64,000 nucleotides of DNA from Dermanyssus gallinae (GCA_003439945.1 QVRM01002137.1:124001-188000), one strand, 5' to 3'. Counted from the stretch's first letter, positions 34,880 to 58,249 are shown. Translations and numbers: made by a program. The notes: generated by a model not told the origin, from the sequence alone.

Positions 34880-36860
34880 ACACAGGATGCTTGCGTACTT
34901 ACGTTTCAATTCAACGTTTATTGCCACCCCTCTCAGACATGTTTTAAGTGTTTATATGGTAAATATTTACAGTTGCTACAATATAACAAACTTTAAAATA
35001 TGGCAATAAGGCATTTTGATAGAAACTTGACCACTAGGTTGCCAAACACTGGACACGGAGCAAAGGCGTGTGTCAAGTAAATCATATTGGTAAATACATA
35101 AATATAACAATCACAAACGTAATAGGTTCTTTGTGGCCATCCTAAAAGACCAGCCAAGAGAGAAATAGAGAGAGGAAAGTAATTACAGAAAGCGATAGCA
35201 AACAGTATTGATAGGGCCATTCAAAAATGTCTTCCGAGGAAGAGGGCGTCTCGTTTTTTTTCTATATTTACTAAACCAAAAAATCGGACTAGAGTGTAAT
35301 ATGAATGTAGGAAAGCGCAAGTTGATGTGGACTTGAGGACTCTTATCGTGAGCGGGGCTTGTTCAATTAAAGCGCCTTAAGCATCCGCGTAATCATAACA
35401 TTTATTCGTGGCATGATGATGTTGATGGCATGATGAATGATGTTTACACTGAGTTGTAAAATAATGCGGTGATTAACTGGGTAATTGCAGACCGGAATGT
35501 GCAAGGATGGAGCGCTTTCAATGGAAAACAGAATCATAGAAACGGCCTCCCGGGCCCACTAAAAATGAAGTAGTTGATGAGTAGGGTCATGAGAAATAAC
35601 TACTGCCAATTTGAACGAATGAGGGTGTCTGCTCCTACACGGTTGCAAAAGCTATACAGAATAGCAAAGAAAGCTATGCAAAATTAAAACAAATTTACAA
35701 TAACATTGTGGGGAAATCAACATTGAAAACTTGTTGAAGCACAATAGAAACACAACAAGCAACTAGAAAGACCAAAGAATGAAAGTCAAACAGAACAACA
35801 ACTAAATTATACTACTATTACATCGTACCCAGCCATAGTGTTCGGGAACATCGAGTGCTTGCGAATAAAACGCACACAGACATTGGTTGGCGAATAACTA
35901 CCGAGGAAAGAGAGCAAATTGCTAGTAAAAATGTTAGAATAGAACCATGACGTCGATTTTTTTCGACATTAGACGTCATACCACGAAACTTTCTTTTGAA
36001 GGTATTAAAATTAGTATAAAAATATATGTATACCAACAAAAAATTAATAATATCTATATATATATATATTGAGACGCACAGGATTACTACATATGACACG
36101 AGCACACAGTCCTCACCGTGACGTCGATAGTTTGAGACATCTGTACTGCACACCACGCAGTGTGTTTCCAGTGTGTTATATTTGAGAGACAATATTCTGT
36201 AAATGTCCGTAATTCACTGTAAAGTTCAAATTTCATTTGCGTAGACGTTAAATGTTGGCTGACAGTCAGCCGAAAAATGTATTTAGTTTACTGTAGAACC
36301 TAAGCACTATTATTTAGCAAGTTCATAAGCTGGAGCGATTCCATTTCCCCGTTATTTCTCTTAGGATTTTCACAAGCAGACTACTTCTATAGCTTTCATT
36401 ACTCACACGCCCTCCCGCAAACATGACATAACTATTGTGTCTTTGTGTAATGAGATCTTTTATATGTGTTTGACGGTGCATAAACCCAGCCTTACGTTGT
36501 CGAGCGCTTTTTCAGGATTTTCGCAATTTTTTTAAACATATCTAAAATAAATACATTTTTTCGCTATTTTGCTATTATTTAATAAAAAAAAGAGAGAAAC
36601 AAAGCAATTTTGTCTGTGTTTGTAAATGCTGACTAAATTATAATGTTTTGAACAATAAGTTTCCTAAAGAGTTGTGTGGCCGGTAGTACTTCCCTTGCGT
36701 ACAGGGGAATCCAGTTTGTACAGGAAATCTGAAAGCCATTCCAGTTTCCTGGTTGGGGCCTGCAACAACTGAAACTATACACTCTGTATGACTAGTCGTA
36801 CATCGTGCGCACCACGGCGACGATATAAATGGTGCAAATTAAATTGAACTTATTTTATGA
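34880..36860. other. AT-rich intergenic stretch, nothing recognised
   Basis: No open frame with a recognisable motif and no clear repeat apart from a short (AT)n at 36,056-36,070. Confidence 0.45.
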
Positions 36861-36864
36861 TTTT

Positions 36865-37980
36865 TTTTTGATAATACGATGCAGTTATGACAATTTGTGG
36901 TTACATTGGAATATGAATATTTAACTACCCTTGGGCTTGTGAGGGGTTGTACAAATCGAGCTTCTCCTCGAGGCAGCCCCTCATTGTGCCCATAATTGCT
37001 GTCGCATTGCCGCGCTGAACCGCTAGAGATAGCCGCTGGAGTAGAAAGTCGAAAGCTCTTTTGTCCCCGTAGTGAGTTCAATTTGTTTGTCAATCTTCTG
37101 TAAAAGCGACCATGCCTCAGGGCCAGGTCCTTCTAGTGTCTCCAATACTAGTGGCACAAAAATGAACTCGTTGGTGAGCTGGGCGTGTTTGTTGGTCTTT
37201 AGACGTTCAGCCTTGCGTGCTACGGAGCCAGCGGCTGATGCGCTAGCCTCCATGTTCGAGGGGGCGAGCGTGTCGGTGACTGTAGCATCCCAAATAAGCG
37301 CCTTTCCCCTTTCAAGGTGAGACTGTTAGGCCTCTTTCCGTCGCTTCTTAGGAGACCGGTTGGCTCTCGAATGCATGGCAGTAGAGCTGACCTTAAGGAC
37401 CGGGCGGTAATCCCGTTAATCTCGCTGTGACGGCTTTGACGTCCTTCGCTTCGGTTGCAGGATAGCCCGTGGGTTCCCCAAATGTCCACTTGTGCTCCGC
37501 ACGGACACCGGTGTTTCTCCGTTAGTATTGTTCCCAACCTCAAGCCGATGCACAGACGAAAACTTTTGTGATCAAGTAAAGTGCCAAGGTTTGAGGAAGG
37601 GATGGCTTGGAGCCATTTACTAGCCCCTTTTTGGACAACCGCCTGTAGCCGTGCTTTGTCTGCCGTGGACAGTGCATTGGACAGTAAACGCTGATATTTC
37701 TTGGATATTATGAGATCGTCATAGGACCTCTGCAGGTGTTTGTTAGCCTCTGGGAGTGGGCCTGCGAGGTTCTCGAATCTTGTATCAGCAGCTTCTTTGG
37801 CATCCTGGAAAGCCTGCAGGGTTATGGCCAAGGCTGATGTGCTGGACTGTAACTTCTGAGGCGTGTAATGAAGCAACGTGACAGCTGGCTGCCAGATCTG
37901 CTGCAGAGCGGATTCCCAAGCCTCCGAGTCTAAGAGGAAGGGTGGCTAGAGCCCAGTTGTTGTCGGCCAAGTTTAGATTG
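36865..37980 (-). mobile_element. 5'-truncated LINE, post-RT region of the polyprotein
   Basis: Starts near 37,975 with WALATLPLRLGGLGIRSAAD (RT thumb, L-P-x-x-x-G-G-L-G-I-R-S). It continues after a frameshift near 37,870 with KGASKWLQAIPSSNLGTLLD, HRCPCGAQVDIWGTHGLSC, GRQSRHSEING and GLLRSDGKRPNSLTL. A second frameshift near 37,230 leads to FIFVPLVLETLEGPGPEAW, and the end reads LLQRLSLAVQRGNATAIMG and SQAQG with TAG near 36,925. The downstream A-rich tail is near 36,865. This conserved block follows the reverse transcriptase in a widespread animal LINE group; I cannot fix the clade. Confidence 0.82.
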
Positions 37981-38849
37981 AGGAGGTCGCTATTTCATGA
38001 TTTGTATAAAGCGCTTTATTTTTCCTTGCGCGTGTTGATAATCGTACATTTTATAATAAATTGTTTGGTGCCAATTGTTTCTCCAGATAAACCGACTTCG
38101 TTTTGTAAAACTTCTTAGTCGGCAATACATTAATCAATACATGAAAAAATCTTTTTCGACTAGTCTCGTTCTTTGAGTTACCAAAGGGCGGAAAATCATC
38201 AAATGTATTAGGCATTTTTGATAGCGTAAAAAAGATCTACAGAAACTTGGGTCAGCAATCGTTTCTGCCTTATTCCTCGAGTATCACTATGATACGGTCT
38301 ACTTTCTGTCCTAACCGGCACTGTCTTTTAGCATATTTCTACATAGGGCGCCCGCAGATAAGAATATTTGCTTCCCTCTGAAACGATTGGCGATTTTACC
38401 CTGGATGTCACCTCTGCAGAAGGTAGCGTAGCTTTTCTAAAATTTTGATATCGGATCTCTCTTTAAAATCATAGTAGAGCTAAGTCAGTCATCTATACGA
38501 AATTTATCTTAGCTATCGTATAAAGGGTAGAATGCCTCGGTGTGCTGCGCGTTGCGCCGATATTCAACCTGCAGCTATCTATCGGCAGATTTGCGGATCA
38601 TTCACCCTACCGTACTCTGGCAACCTATATAAGCATATACAATTCAGCTATGCACAAATCATCCAACAGACATATCTGTGATAACGGTGTTTACTGTTGG
38701 CTGTCGCTGTTGAGTAGAATAAAAGCTTCTTTATTCACGAAATAACGGATGAGGAACCATTGATCGCAGGTCGGCGTCCTGCGCAGAATCCCGTTTGTCA
38801 CTATTCCGAGAGTTGATATGCATGTCACTATTTCCATTAATAAGTATGT

Positions 38850-38990
38850 CCATATATAGACGTATGTCGACGATGCACGAAACCATATTCTGCCGCATCG
38901 ACGAATCTGTTTGCGGTCATATATCTGGTCATGTGCCTGGCTTTCAAAAGGGCGATAAAACAATGTCATTGGGTTCAAGGTTGCGTCTTC
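38850..38990 (-). pseudogene. LINE reverse-transcriptase fragment, copy 1
   Basis: About 100 bp aligned with 39,413-39,510: plus-strand AAACCAT..TCTGCCGC, GAATCTGTTTGCGGTCATAT and GGTCATGTG against AAAACCATGTCGTGCCGC, AACCTGTCTGCGATCATATA and GTTCATGTG. On minus it gives a shifted version of the R-x-M-x-A-x-R-F-x-(E/D)-A segment seen in copy 2. Confidence 0.5.
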
Positions 38991-39357
38991 TGTGCGGTCT
39001 CTTTTAGAAGAATCTGTTTTGCACAAGTTTAATCAAACCTATGTATTTACACAAATGTGGATGCCATGGCTAAAGAATAAAGACGAACAACGTAATCAAT
39101 TGGCGCAATGAATGGTACACCAATGCTCGCTAAAAATAAAACGGCGAAACAACATACTCACAAGCATAGGTGCTATTTCCTACTGTTTTTTTGGATATGG
39201 GCGGAGAAGGTGAGGTCTGTCGAGATTAAGACTCCACGCGTCCACCTGGCACTGTGTTGACCCACTTAGCAAGTAACTTGGCTCGGAGAAGCTGTGATTT
39301 AAAACCAGACACTTCTGAATACTATATCGTTGTCAACACACCACCGGCTGACGCCGT

Positions 39358-40120
39358 TCACAGCTGTGTGCGCTGATGAGGGGTCAAATGCATTCGCAGA
39401 TATCGACAAAACACAAAACCATGTCGTGCCGCCTCTAGGAACCTGTCTGCGATCATATAACTGTTCATGTGTCTGACTAGATCCCTCTCAAAAACAGTGC
39501 AGGCCACGAAGCACTGCGACACGGGACGAAAATTCTCGGCGAGTTTCCTGAGCCCCTTCCTATGTAGCAGGGTCACAAAACTTTGCTTAAAAATAGTGGT
39601 TGTGGAGTCATTATACAATCGTTCGGAGATTAGCTTGAGCGGCTACGCTAGAAACATAGCCAATTTCTAGAAAAAAAGATGACGGAATGCCATCAGGTGT
39701 GTGGCTGCATCGGCATTCAAACGCGGCAATTGCGAGTGAACGCCACGTTCGTTGAACTCGATCGGTAAGTTGCAGAGAACTATTTAATTATGCACAGGCG
39801 TTGTTGGTGGTGGGTTGGTTATTAAAGCAGGGTTAAACAGAGATGAGAAAAGCAATGCGAGGATTTCAGCCTTATTCTGCTCATTCGAAGCAGAGCGCAA
39901 GTTTAATTCCAAGGTCGGAAGAGCTTCATTGCTAGTGATCTGCGCGTCGGCGTATCGGAACAGAGCCGTGCTATCTTTGACGTTAATATTCAACTCCGTC
40001 AGAACGCGTGGTCGCTCATGCAATGCTTGTTGAAATTCTAGTAAATAACGATACATCTGTACATGCCTAGCAATTATCGTGATATCACAGTTGTTTGCTT
40101 GGGAGCATGGCAGGTACACA
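39358..40120 (-). pseudogene. Decayed LINE: RT N-terminal linker and fingers, copy 2
   Basis: The upstream piece (40,119-39,784) ends with SASNEQNKAEILALLFSSLF, matching the D-x-x-K-A-x-x-L-N-x-x-F-x-S-V-F-T linker before LINE reverse transcriptases. The downstream piece (39,618-39,358) reads SFVTLLHRKGLRKLAENFRP, then VFERDLVRHMNSYM and RHGFVFCRYL, matching V-x-L-I-x-K-x-G....N-Y-R-P-I-S...E-R-x-x....Q-H-G-F-R. Order and strand agree, so this is one element with indels. Confidence 0.65.
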
Positions 40121-40437
40121 TTAAGCTATGTACGTCTAATATTCGTCTCTACAGAGAGTACATACGACACCCACTACCTCAGCACAAGCAAAATGTAAAT
40201 ACGCGGAGTTTTTAAAGTCGTTAAGCGTCTCTTGGACTACTTTCGGGCCATTCCTGCAAAACGATCGGGCGACACCTCAAGAGGATATTGTTATCACCGC
40301 TGAGATTCAAAATGCGAACGAAAACTAGGCACGTACCGCAAAATGCTCACTCTAAGCTATGGTTACACGTTACCTTGGAGGTTCCCGCGTTGCTTCCCTC
40401 CAACACGCTCGACCCGTCATCTGCTCAGGAAAGAACC

Positions 40438-40542
40438 TTTAGAATTAGGTGTACATCCTTTTAAATTAAGTGTACATCCGTTAGAATTAGGTGTACATTC
40501 TTTAGAATTAGGTGTTCATCCTTTAGAATTAGGCGTACATCC
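40438..40542 (+). repeat. 21-bp minisatellite, five units
   Basis: Unit TTTAGAATTAGGTGTACATCC repeated five times with 0-3 changes each. A sixth, partial unit lies at 40,723-40,748, on the far side of the inserted SINE. Confidence 0.9.
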
Positions 40543-40546
40543 TTTA

Positions 40547-40722
40547 TCGAGCCCGGTGGCGTGGTGGCTCAAGTCTGCGCCTCGCAGCCGGAGGAGACAC
40601 ATAGCTGCGCGGGTTCGAGCCCCACCGTTGCCCATTTGCATTTATGAGGGTCCGTCTATGAAGCAATGTAAAACACAGTTCCGTGGACGTTAAATCTTGG
40701 ATGAGGGTCAGTTCGAAAATGT
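40547..40722 (+). mobile_element. tRNA-derived SINE, copy B
   Basis: Starts CGAGCCCGGTGGCGTGGTGG, has the B box GGGTTCGAGCCCC near 40,612, the body CATTTGCATTTATGAGGGTC and the terminus GAGGGTCAGTTCGAAAATGT. The minisatellite unit is duplicated around it (TTAGGCGTACATCCT left, TTAGGTGTACATCCT right), consistent with a target-site duplication. Confidence 0.82.
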
Positions 40723-40749
40723 TTAGGTGTACATCCTCTAGAATTAGGT

Positions 40750-43400
40750 TATAATTGAGCAACTGGAAACTGTGTGCCCAGTTAGCGCGCGTTACGGGAA
40801 TTAAGTCCGCGTACACCACGGTGTTTAAGACACGCTTGTGTAGAGTAGTTACGTTGCCAAAAATAGTATAAACTTTTCTTAAAAACGCTGTGATTCGCGT
40901 TCGGCGTTTACGAGATTCTTCCAGATACAGAGATTACGAGCAGTAATGCAGCAAATTAACTTCAAGCAACTTGTACTGAAAACTGGAGTTCACATCGAGG
41001 ACCCCTCTATTGTGCTACGTACAGTCATCTGCTGACATTTTGCACGACGACCAGACTATGGGACATGGTTCTGATGCACTAGGCTGGCTAGATGCAACGC
41101 AGGCCATTCATGTGCTCAGCATCTCAACCGATAATTTCTCCGAGCGCACACGGGTAAAATTTGTACTAGAAAATAATATTATTATTATTTCTTATCTTTG
41201 AAGCCTCCGCTAGATAAACCAACCCTTTTAAAGGAGGTTGTTTTTATTTCTAAAGTATCCTTTTTATTAGATTCACCAGCCTGAATGCCACCGAGAGTGC
41301 CTCCACGGACAATATCGGCAGACTCTTTCCGCGTACAGCTATAAAGTACGTCTCTGTTGACGGTTTACACGGACAGGTACAGCACCCTTGGTCAACCCAG
41401 TTAGCGTCGACACAGAGACAGGTGAGTTCCAGTCTAGAAGAAAGCGAACGCCAAAAAGGGCGTAGAAGGGCGGCTCGTTGGTGAGCCGAGAAACATCAAA
41501 ATAGTAATAATAACAACATTGACACGGTACATCGTTTGGCAGATCCAAGCACCAATGATGACCAAGAAAAAACAAATAGTCGACAGCAACAAAAGGATCA
41601 AGATCAATCCCAATCGAACACTTAAGGCCGTTTAAATAGCCGAAATAGATCGAATGTAAACATCTTAGGCCGCATATTATGTTGAGATTTCAAATGGTAA
41701 CATTAACTACTTCGGTTCTGTTCCTCACTCCTATACGTAGGTGCAAAAAATACTTAAACAAGAAGAGCCGAAAGAAGCACGTTCGATTGGATCGAACGGC
41801 CAACGCAATTAAATGCATCGAGCCAAATGCTCACTCACTCGCAAAACCTAACGTCATAGATTTCTCCAAGGCTTATGCTTGTTTAGAAAACATTGGTATC
41901 GTTTTTTATAACAAAGACTTGGTAAGGGAAGCACATGTCCAATAGAGAGACCCATGTATATTTAAATCTTGATTATTAATATTATTCATTGAACATGTAT
42001 TTATGTCACAAATACTAGAAGCTCTACCGATCGTAAGCGCAGGGTACAGGCGGATACATGATATAGTTTGTATTCTCTTTTATATATTGGTGTCTGGTAC
42101 AATGTCTGGTACTTCTTGTGAAAGGCCGTCTTTGAACTTACCAGGTAGTGTTAATCATGCACTACGCACCTGGTGTATACGTGGCGACTGTCACATGAAG
42201 GACCGGAATAAAGGTGCAGGTAATTGATTGCATCACGGGGTCTTTGATATCCCCTAAAGCCGAGTCGTTCTTTCAGCCGCGTGCCCCATCCACTGAATAC
42301 ACAACTAGCAGAAAATCTTCTTTAATGTGCCACTCTTGAACAGGCTTGTCTCCATCACTCTCACTTTTATTGTCAGACCCACTGATAATCAATGATTGTG
42401 AAATTTTTAACTCTTTCATACCCTTAGATCATGCTGCTGTCAGTATTAATATATTGTTCGATACTTTGATGTCCGAGAAGGTGATGGCTGATATCTCGGG
42501 TAATGCGACTATGACAGTATTGAATCCCTTTTTTTAGTACACCATATAGAGGGCATTGTTCTCTAGGTGTAGTACTGTTAATGCCATGTACAACACGCTT
42601 GCAGTCCGTATCACTCGCAAATCGACGAATTTATACCTAAAGAGAGAAAAGGCAGCAAACGAAACACCTTACGGAATACGGGAGATACATAGTGCTAATT
42701 AAATGTGCAAATACTGCTAAAACTGAGACGCATTCAAGGGATTAACGGCTCAACATATTTGAGCAGCAGCTGCAAAATATTTGCAGGCGTTCAACGATGT
42801 ATAAACGCTTATGACAAGCTTTTAACGTTATTTATTTACCAGCTAGAGGATATGTTGATTCTCCGGGACCTGCATTCGAGGCTATCGAAAAGAGTTCGTA
42901 GAGAACAACCACCTTAAATAATCTGGGCCACTACGTTGGTCTTCCGCAGGCATAAGTGCTAGCTGATGAACTTTATTAAATAATCTGAGCTGCCAGTGAG
43001 AAATAAAAGTCGATATCTGTTTTTAGATAAATATTAAATTCTAAAACAGGCAAATATCTAAGTATCACATAGATCGCCCCAATTCTTGTGGTTGGAACAC
43101 ATAGCACCACTTGTAAGGAAGGAGTTAAAAAGGAAGGTCACCCGTAGTAATACGATCGAAGCTCACAGAAATCTGGCTATAATAAAACGCTAGTGATATT
43201 GTGTTTAGAGATTACTCTCGGAGACGTCGGTTTAACTTTAAGGATCTGGCAAGTTCCGAAGCGTTGAGGTCCAAGCCGTGTCCAAGGAGAACACAAGGGT
43301 TAGAAGCGCCTCGTTTTGTATTGAACTACCTGTGAAAAAAGGATTACGCGCGGCGTTCGGGAGAACAGTTTTTGTAGACCAAAGGTGTCTATTTCCGCCG
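40750..43400. other. Intergenic stretch, nothing confidently recognised
   Basis: Short open frames only. One plus frame (41,679-41,945) has a DFSKAYACL string recalling RT motif A, without flanking support. Confidence 0.4.
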
Positions 43401-43429
43401 CTGGAGAGGAAACGCTCGGGATGAAAAGT

Positions 43430-44750
43430 AGGATCATGGAAGGCGTTGCAACTAAGGGTGGGCCGGTTTGGGTCTCACACACACTAAAAACCCAGTCATA
43501 TCCCCGTCCGCCGGCCTGACTGTAGACTATTTGCGCATCACGTCAAACAGTCAGGGAGATTACTACTCCTAGCGGATGTGTTTCCCGGGAGCCACGAAAT
43601 GGGAGCGCATTAGGGGTTGGCCGTCGTTTTCTCGTTTGATATAGCTTTGAAGGCTTAAGATATTATGTTCCAGTAAGAGACCGCTTCCGTCATCGTATAG
43701 CAGATGTCGTGTAAATTAAAAACCGATTTTTGTATTCAAAACGGTAAGGTTACCTCTGCTCGACCCATACCGGGCACCTTAGAACAGTGTGTTCTAGCAG
43801 TGTCTTCCGGTTAATCGCCGCAGTGGATGCACTTGGAGCTGAAGGTCCTCCAGATCCTACACGGATAGGGCCGGAAGTCGCCGTGGCCTGCCATGGCCTG
43901 GGTCAGGTAGGAGGCAAATTCTCCCCACGGCCAGTTCAGCCAGATTGTAATGTTTGGGACTAGAGTGCGAATACTGGCGCCTAGAGCACCCTCTCGTAGG
44001 CCGTGCTACTTCTCCTGACAAAGGTCGTTTGCCGACTCTCCTACCGCTTTCAATTGCTATGAGATTGCTCCAGCGAGAACGAGGGCTGCAGGTGCGCTAA
44101 CCGTCTGGTATGCAGCGATCACCCTGAAAGCTCCGACGCAGGCGGGTCCAGTTAGCGGCAAAAGTCAGAACGTCGGTGAGCCAGACCGGATCTCTGTACA
44201 GCGCAGCTGCCTCGGCCGCGGATATGATTATTTGCTGTCTAGACTGTCGTGGTACGTTAGTGTTAGGCATAGGCCGTGCGAATTTGTTGGCTGTCTTGAG
44301 CGCCTTCTCCGTCGCCACGTCAAGCCGGACTACTTCCAAGAATTTCTTCAAGAGCATCGCAACCGCGGAAACCGGGACACCGTCTGGGCCGGAGCCTATC
44401 TCTGTTTGAGGCGTGCCGCAACATCCCGCACCTCTTGCAGGGTGACCTCGGGAGACCCCTGTCTGTTCCTAGAGCCTGTAAGTAAGGGGTGCGGTCGAAG
44501 GATCGGTATTGAATGAATAGCGATTCTCTGGCTTCCCGCGCTTTTTCTGGCGTACTGCTTACCCCGCGCTTGAAGGGTGAAACTCGCTCATCTTCTTGTG
44601 TGAGCGGCCTCAGGGGTCATCATTCAGCTCTTCAGGGAAAGCCCCCAGAAGCGTTCCTTGCTCTTAGAGATTTCCTTGCGAAGGAGAGCCCGCACCTTAT
44701 TGTACTCAACTGCGTGGTGTGGAACAACGCCTCTTAAAAGTGCAGATCGC
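43430..44750 (-). mobile_element. Decayed R1-like LINE: RT thumb, C-terminal zinc region and 3' UTR
   Basis: Minus frame 44,357-44,097 contains FARPMPNTN and IIISAAEAAALYRDPVWLTD, parallel to LARLLPRVGG and LLATAAESVALYGAPAWADR of the young R1-like copy. Near 43,920-43,800 it continues EFASYLTQAMAGHGDF, then CIHCGD and EDTA-type residues (L-T-G-H-G-x-F....C-x-x-C....E-D-T-x-E-H). The 3' UTR (43,640-43,480) matches 16,735-16,925. Several frameshifts and stops. Confidence 0.7.
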
Positions 44751-44765
44751 CGTTTAACTGTTTAT

Positions 44766-44938
44766 CAAGCCCAGTGGCGTGGTGCATTCGCCTGCGCCTC
44801 GCGACTGGCGGAGATAGATAAGTGCACGGGTTCCAGCCCCACCGTTACACATTTGTATTTATGGGGTCCGTCTATGAAGCAATGCGAGAAGCAGTCCCGT
44901 GGACGTTAAATCTTGGCTGAAAGTCAGCCCGAAAAATT
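44766..44938 (+). mobile_element. tRNA-derived SINE, copy C
   Basis: CAAGCCCAGTGGCGTGGTGC start, degenerate B box GGGTTCCAGCCCC near 44,829, body ACATTTGTATTTATGGGGTC and CTATGAAGCAATGCGA, terminus GCTGAAAGTCAGCCCGAAAA. I found no clear target-site duplication. Confidence 0.8.
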
Positions 44939-45093
44939 AGATGCCAACCGTTGTAGACGGCAGGCCTCTGGCCCTGAAACGGCCCTGGGAGGCTTCCCGA
45001 GCTGCCCTGCATTCCCCAGAGAAGTGCCCGGCTGTCCCGCAATTATGGCAGCCTTTGGTTGTAACTACCGCTTTCGTATATTTTCTACAGACG
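44938..45093 (-). pseudogene. Zinc-knuckle fragment, probable LINE ORF1
   Basis: The minus frame reads KAVVTTKGCHNCGTAGHFSG followed by ECRAARE and ends at a stop overlapping the SINE boundary. CHNCGTAGHFSGEC is a perfect C-X2-C-X4-H-X4-C knuckle. Upstream sequence contains an acceptor-like TTCTGCAG, so a host knuckle exon is not excluded, but LINE remnants next to it make ORF1 likelier. Confidence 0.5.
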
Positions 45094-45099
45094 GAGATT

Positions 45100-47400
45100 T
45101 TAACTGCAGAATCGGAGCAGTATCAACCTGGCGCTTCATAATATGTCAAGCAGCGTTTGTATATAACGAACCAGACACGTTTCTTTACGTCGTGCTCATC
45201 TTTAGCCCCAAGCGTCCGACTGCGCTTCCAAATCAAAGGATCATCAAGCCCTTGTGTGCATGCGTGTTCAATCGGGCCGATCTTTGTACTCATGAACGTT
45301 AGTGCATATATATATCTGGCTCATCTAGTCATTCTTTTACAGTAAATAATTGCCTGCTTACAGTTTGCTACGGATTGAGCTGCATTGCAGTTTGCTAGGA
45401 CAAGCGCATTAAAACTAACTTGGCATTACAACACTGAAGTGCATTGACAAGACAGCGTTTATGTGTCGGCGTCTGCCGGCCTCTTACGCCAGTCTGTTGA
45501 GCTGCAGTTAACGTGCTGGCCGGCAAAACGTTGATAAGCCAGACGAATGCTAATATATCAGTGCTTGGGATACGACAACACCGTCGTTAAGCTAAGGTTT
45601 GCTTTGTCTGAAATGACTTAGCGACACTCAACATAAAGCGAGGTTTTCGCACGAGTCTCTGCCCCGTCATCATGCGTGAGCATATCTTCGGTATGTGGCA
45701 ATACATCGTGCCATCGAATCGACGGACACCATATTGTACTACATTATTTATAAAGTTCAAGCCACGTTCCTTGAGGCTTAATTGGTACGTTTGAACGCTG
45801 GACGCATGACACGCTTATGTCACCTTTCTGGTGGGGCCCAGCGTGCTGCTAGCCAGAATAGAGAGACGTGGTTCACTTCGTGTCGTCTGGCTCGCGTTGG
45901 CACATCTAGTTTTTAAGGGCAGTCAACTAGGCACAGTGTGCACTCAGAGGAATCTATGTATTTTGTCGATGAATGCGCTACAAGTGAGAAGGAAACTGAT
46001 GTGTATTATTGTAAAGGAATGTTGTTTATTTTAAGGTTATAACCGTTTAAGGTGAACGGTTTGCCGAAAGTGTCAAACTAGCGAATGTCTGCAACGTTCA
46101 GACCGACCAATGTCAATTGGTGCAGCAGCTGCCGATGGCTTAATCTTGCCTATGCTTCTTACTGGATGACCAGATACGATATTTCAATACTTTCGCGGCA
46201 AAACCGCAAACGAATCATCAAACATTCGCACTCGAATGCAGCAATAGAAGCAGCAGAATTAACATCGTAAACACAAATAGAAGGGACATGGCGTGATCGA
46301 TAAGTACCTGTCGTATTTGTTTGCTTAGTAACGGCAACACAGCACGCTACATACGAGACTGGCACTGCATGCTTCGCTTACTGCTAGCAAGGAATGCCAC
46401 TACTACAGTACTAATCATAATCATAATAATAAAAATAATAACCAAATTATAAACATTTCCAGGTTTTAATTCCCACAAGTTCTTATGGCGTTTGTGTTTA
46501 CTGCTATTAGCAATTACCGATTCAATATACCTATTGTCTGTGACAAATTAAGTATTGCTCATACCTATGCTGCTTCGAGGCATACCTAACTATTACCTGC
46601 CAGGTTAGCAAACAAAGCTTGATTGGCTCCGTGGCGTACGTGACCACAGGGGCAACCGCATCGTTAGTTGATTGCACCTTCGCTTCGCTGTGCTTCGTTC
46701 GAGAGAAGAAGCAGAAGAAGCGGAATAAGAAAAAGGCATTTCTGTTTAGCCATCGTGTAAATGCAGAACTAAGTCGTATGCTAATTTATTTGCCACTTTG
46801 CTGTGTTTGTGTGTGTGTGAGTTTGTGTATGTACGCAGTCACCCGTTTCGTTCGCATCGAAAATTCTTCAGTCTGCCATAACGCGTGCAGGTCCTCGTGA
46901 CCACCGACGGCAAACCGAACCGCAAAGAGCACGAGCGTCGTAGCGTCACAGCTTCGCGACGTGCCGCTGCGAATTGGCTATGCTGGGAGGCCGGCCAGCG
47001 AGTCGAATGCGGTTGCTGGAGGTATCCATTTTGAGGGAGCGTTTGTGCCGCTTAACGTGCAGCACACCAAAGCGACTGCATACAGCCAGCCAGCCAGCAA
47101 GTCCCCTCTTGGCCGTTCTTTGCTCAAGAACCACGTGTTCGTAAAGGTTGCCGGCAGGGTTGCGGACAATTCCGAATAAATTCATATGACATATGACAAG
47201 CGTGCCTAGCTGTTCATAATTTGATTTCTTAATTGCTCTGCGTGTTCACACCACAGTTCACAACCAATTGTTTGCACAATTACTAAATTCCGTTCGGTGA
47301 CGAATCAAAGAAAAAGAAGAAAATAAAAACAACAAAAAAAGCATAACGGGTAGGCAGTGGTAACACGATGTGGCGGTAACCCGTTTTGTATGACAGCCAT
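45100..47400. other. Region 3' of the beta-tubulin gene, nothing recognised
   Basis: No supported exon or mobile element. The tubulin 3' UTR must end somewhere left of 47,812, but I see no convincing AATAAA on the minus strand near it. Confidence 0.4.
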
Positions 47401-47420
47401 GGTGGACATGACGCCGTGCC

Positions 47421-47421
47421 G

Positions 47422-47455
<34 letters not shown>

Positions 47456-47479
47456 CGTCGTCGTTGTCGTCGTCGTCGG
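47421..47479 (+). repeat. (GTT)n/(GTC)n microsatellite
   Basis: About 11 GTT units followed by mixed GTC/GTT units, about 330 bp past the tubulin stop codon, in or just beyond its 3' UTR. Confidence 0.9.
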
Positions 47480-47618
47480 CTTCACATTCAACATTGTCGA
47501 CATGAAAATTACACGGCTGCAAAAAAGCTGCAACCTCCACCATAAATGCTAGTTCTAGTACTAAAGCTTTACTCTCGCTACTTCTGCTACACGTGTTGTA
47601 ACAACGCTTATGAATGCA

Positions 47619-47659
<41 letters not shown>

Positions 47660-47811
47660 GTCAGCTAGCAACAACAACACCAAGGCAGCAGCAGCAACAG
47701 AGTGGCAGATGTCTGGATTTTTCCAGTTGCTGTTGTTGTTGCTGTCAATGTTGCTACTGCTGCCGCCCAATGGCTGGTGCATGTCGTGCTCTAGCATCTG
47801 GTGCTCAGTGT

Positions 47812-58234
<10,423 letters not shown>

Positions 58235-58249
58235 CTGAAAGCAGATAAG

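Noticed and set aside
40438..40748. CRISPR-like array
   Set aside because: Five direct 21-bp units are contiguous without spacers, in animal DNA; it is a minisatellite interrupted by a SINE.
41679..41945. RT motif A from the string DFSKAYACL
   Set aside because: No neighbouring RT motifs in any frame within 500 bp; a short chance match is likelier.
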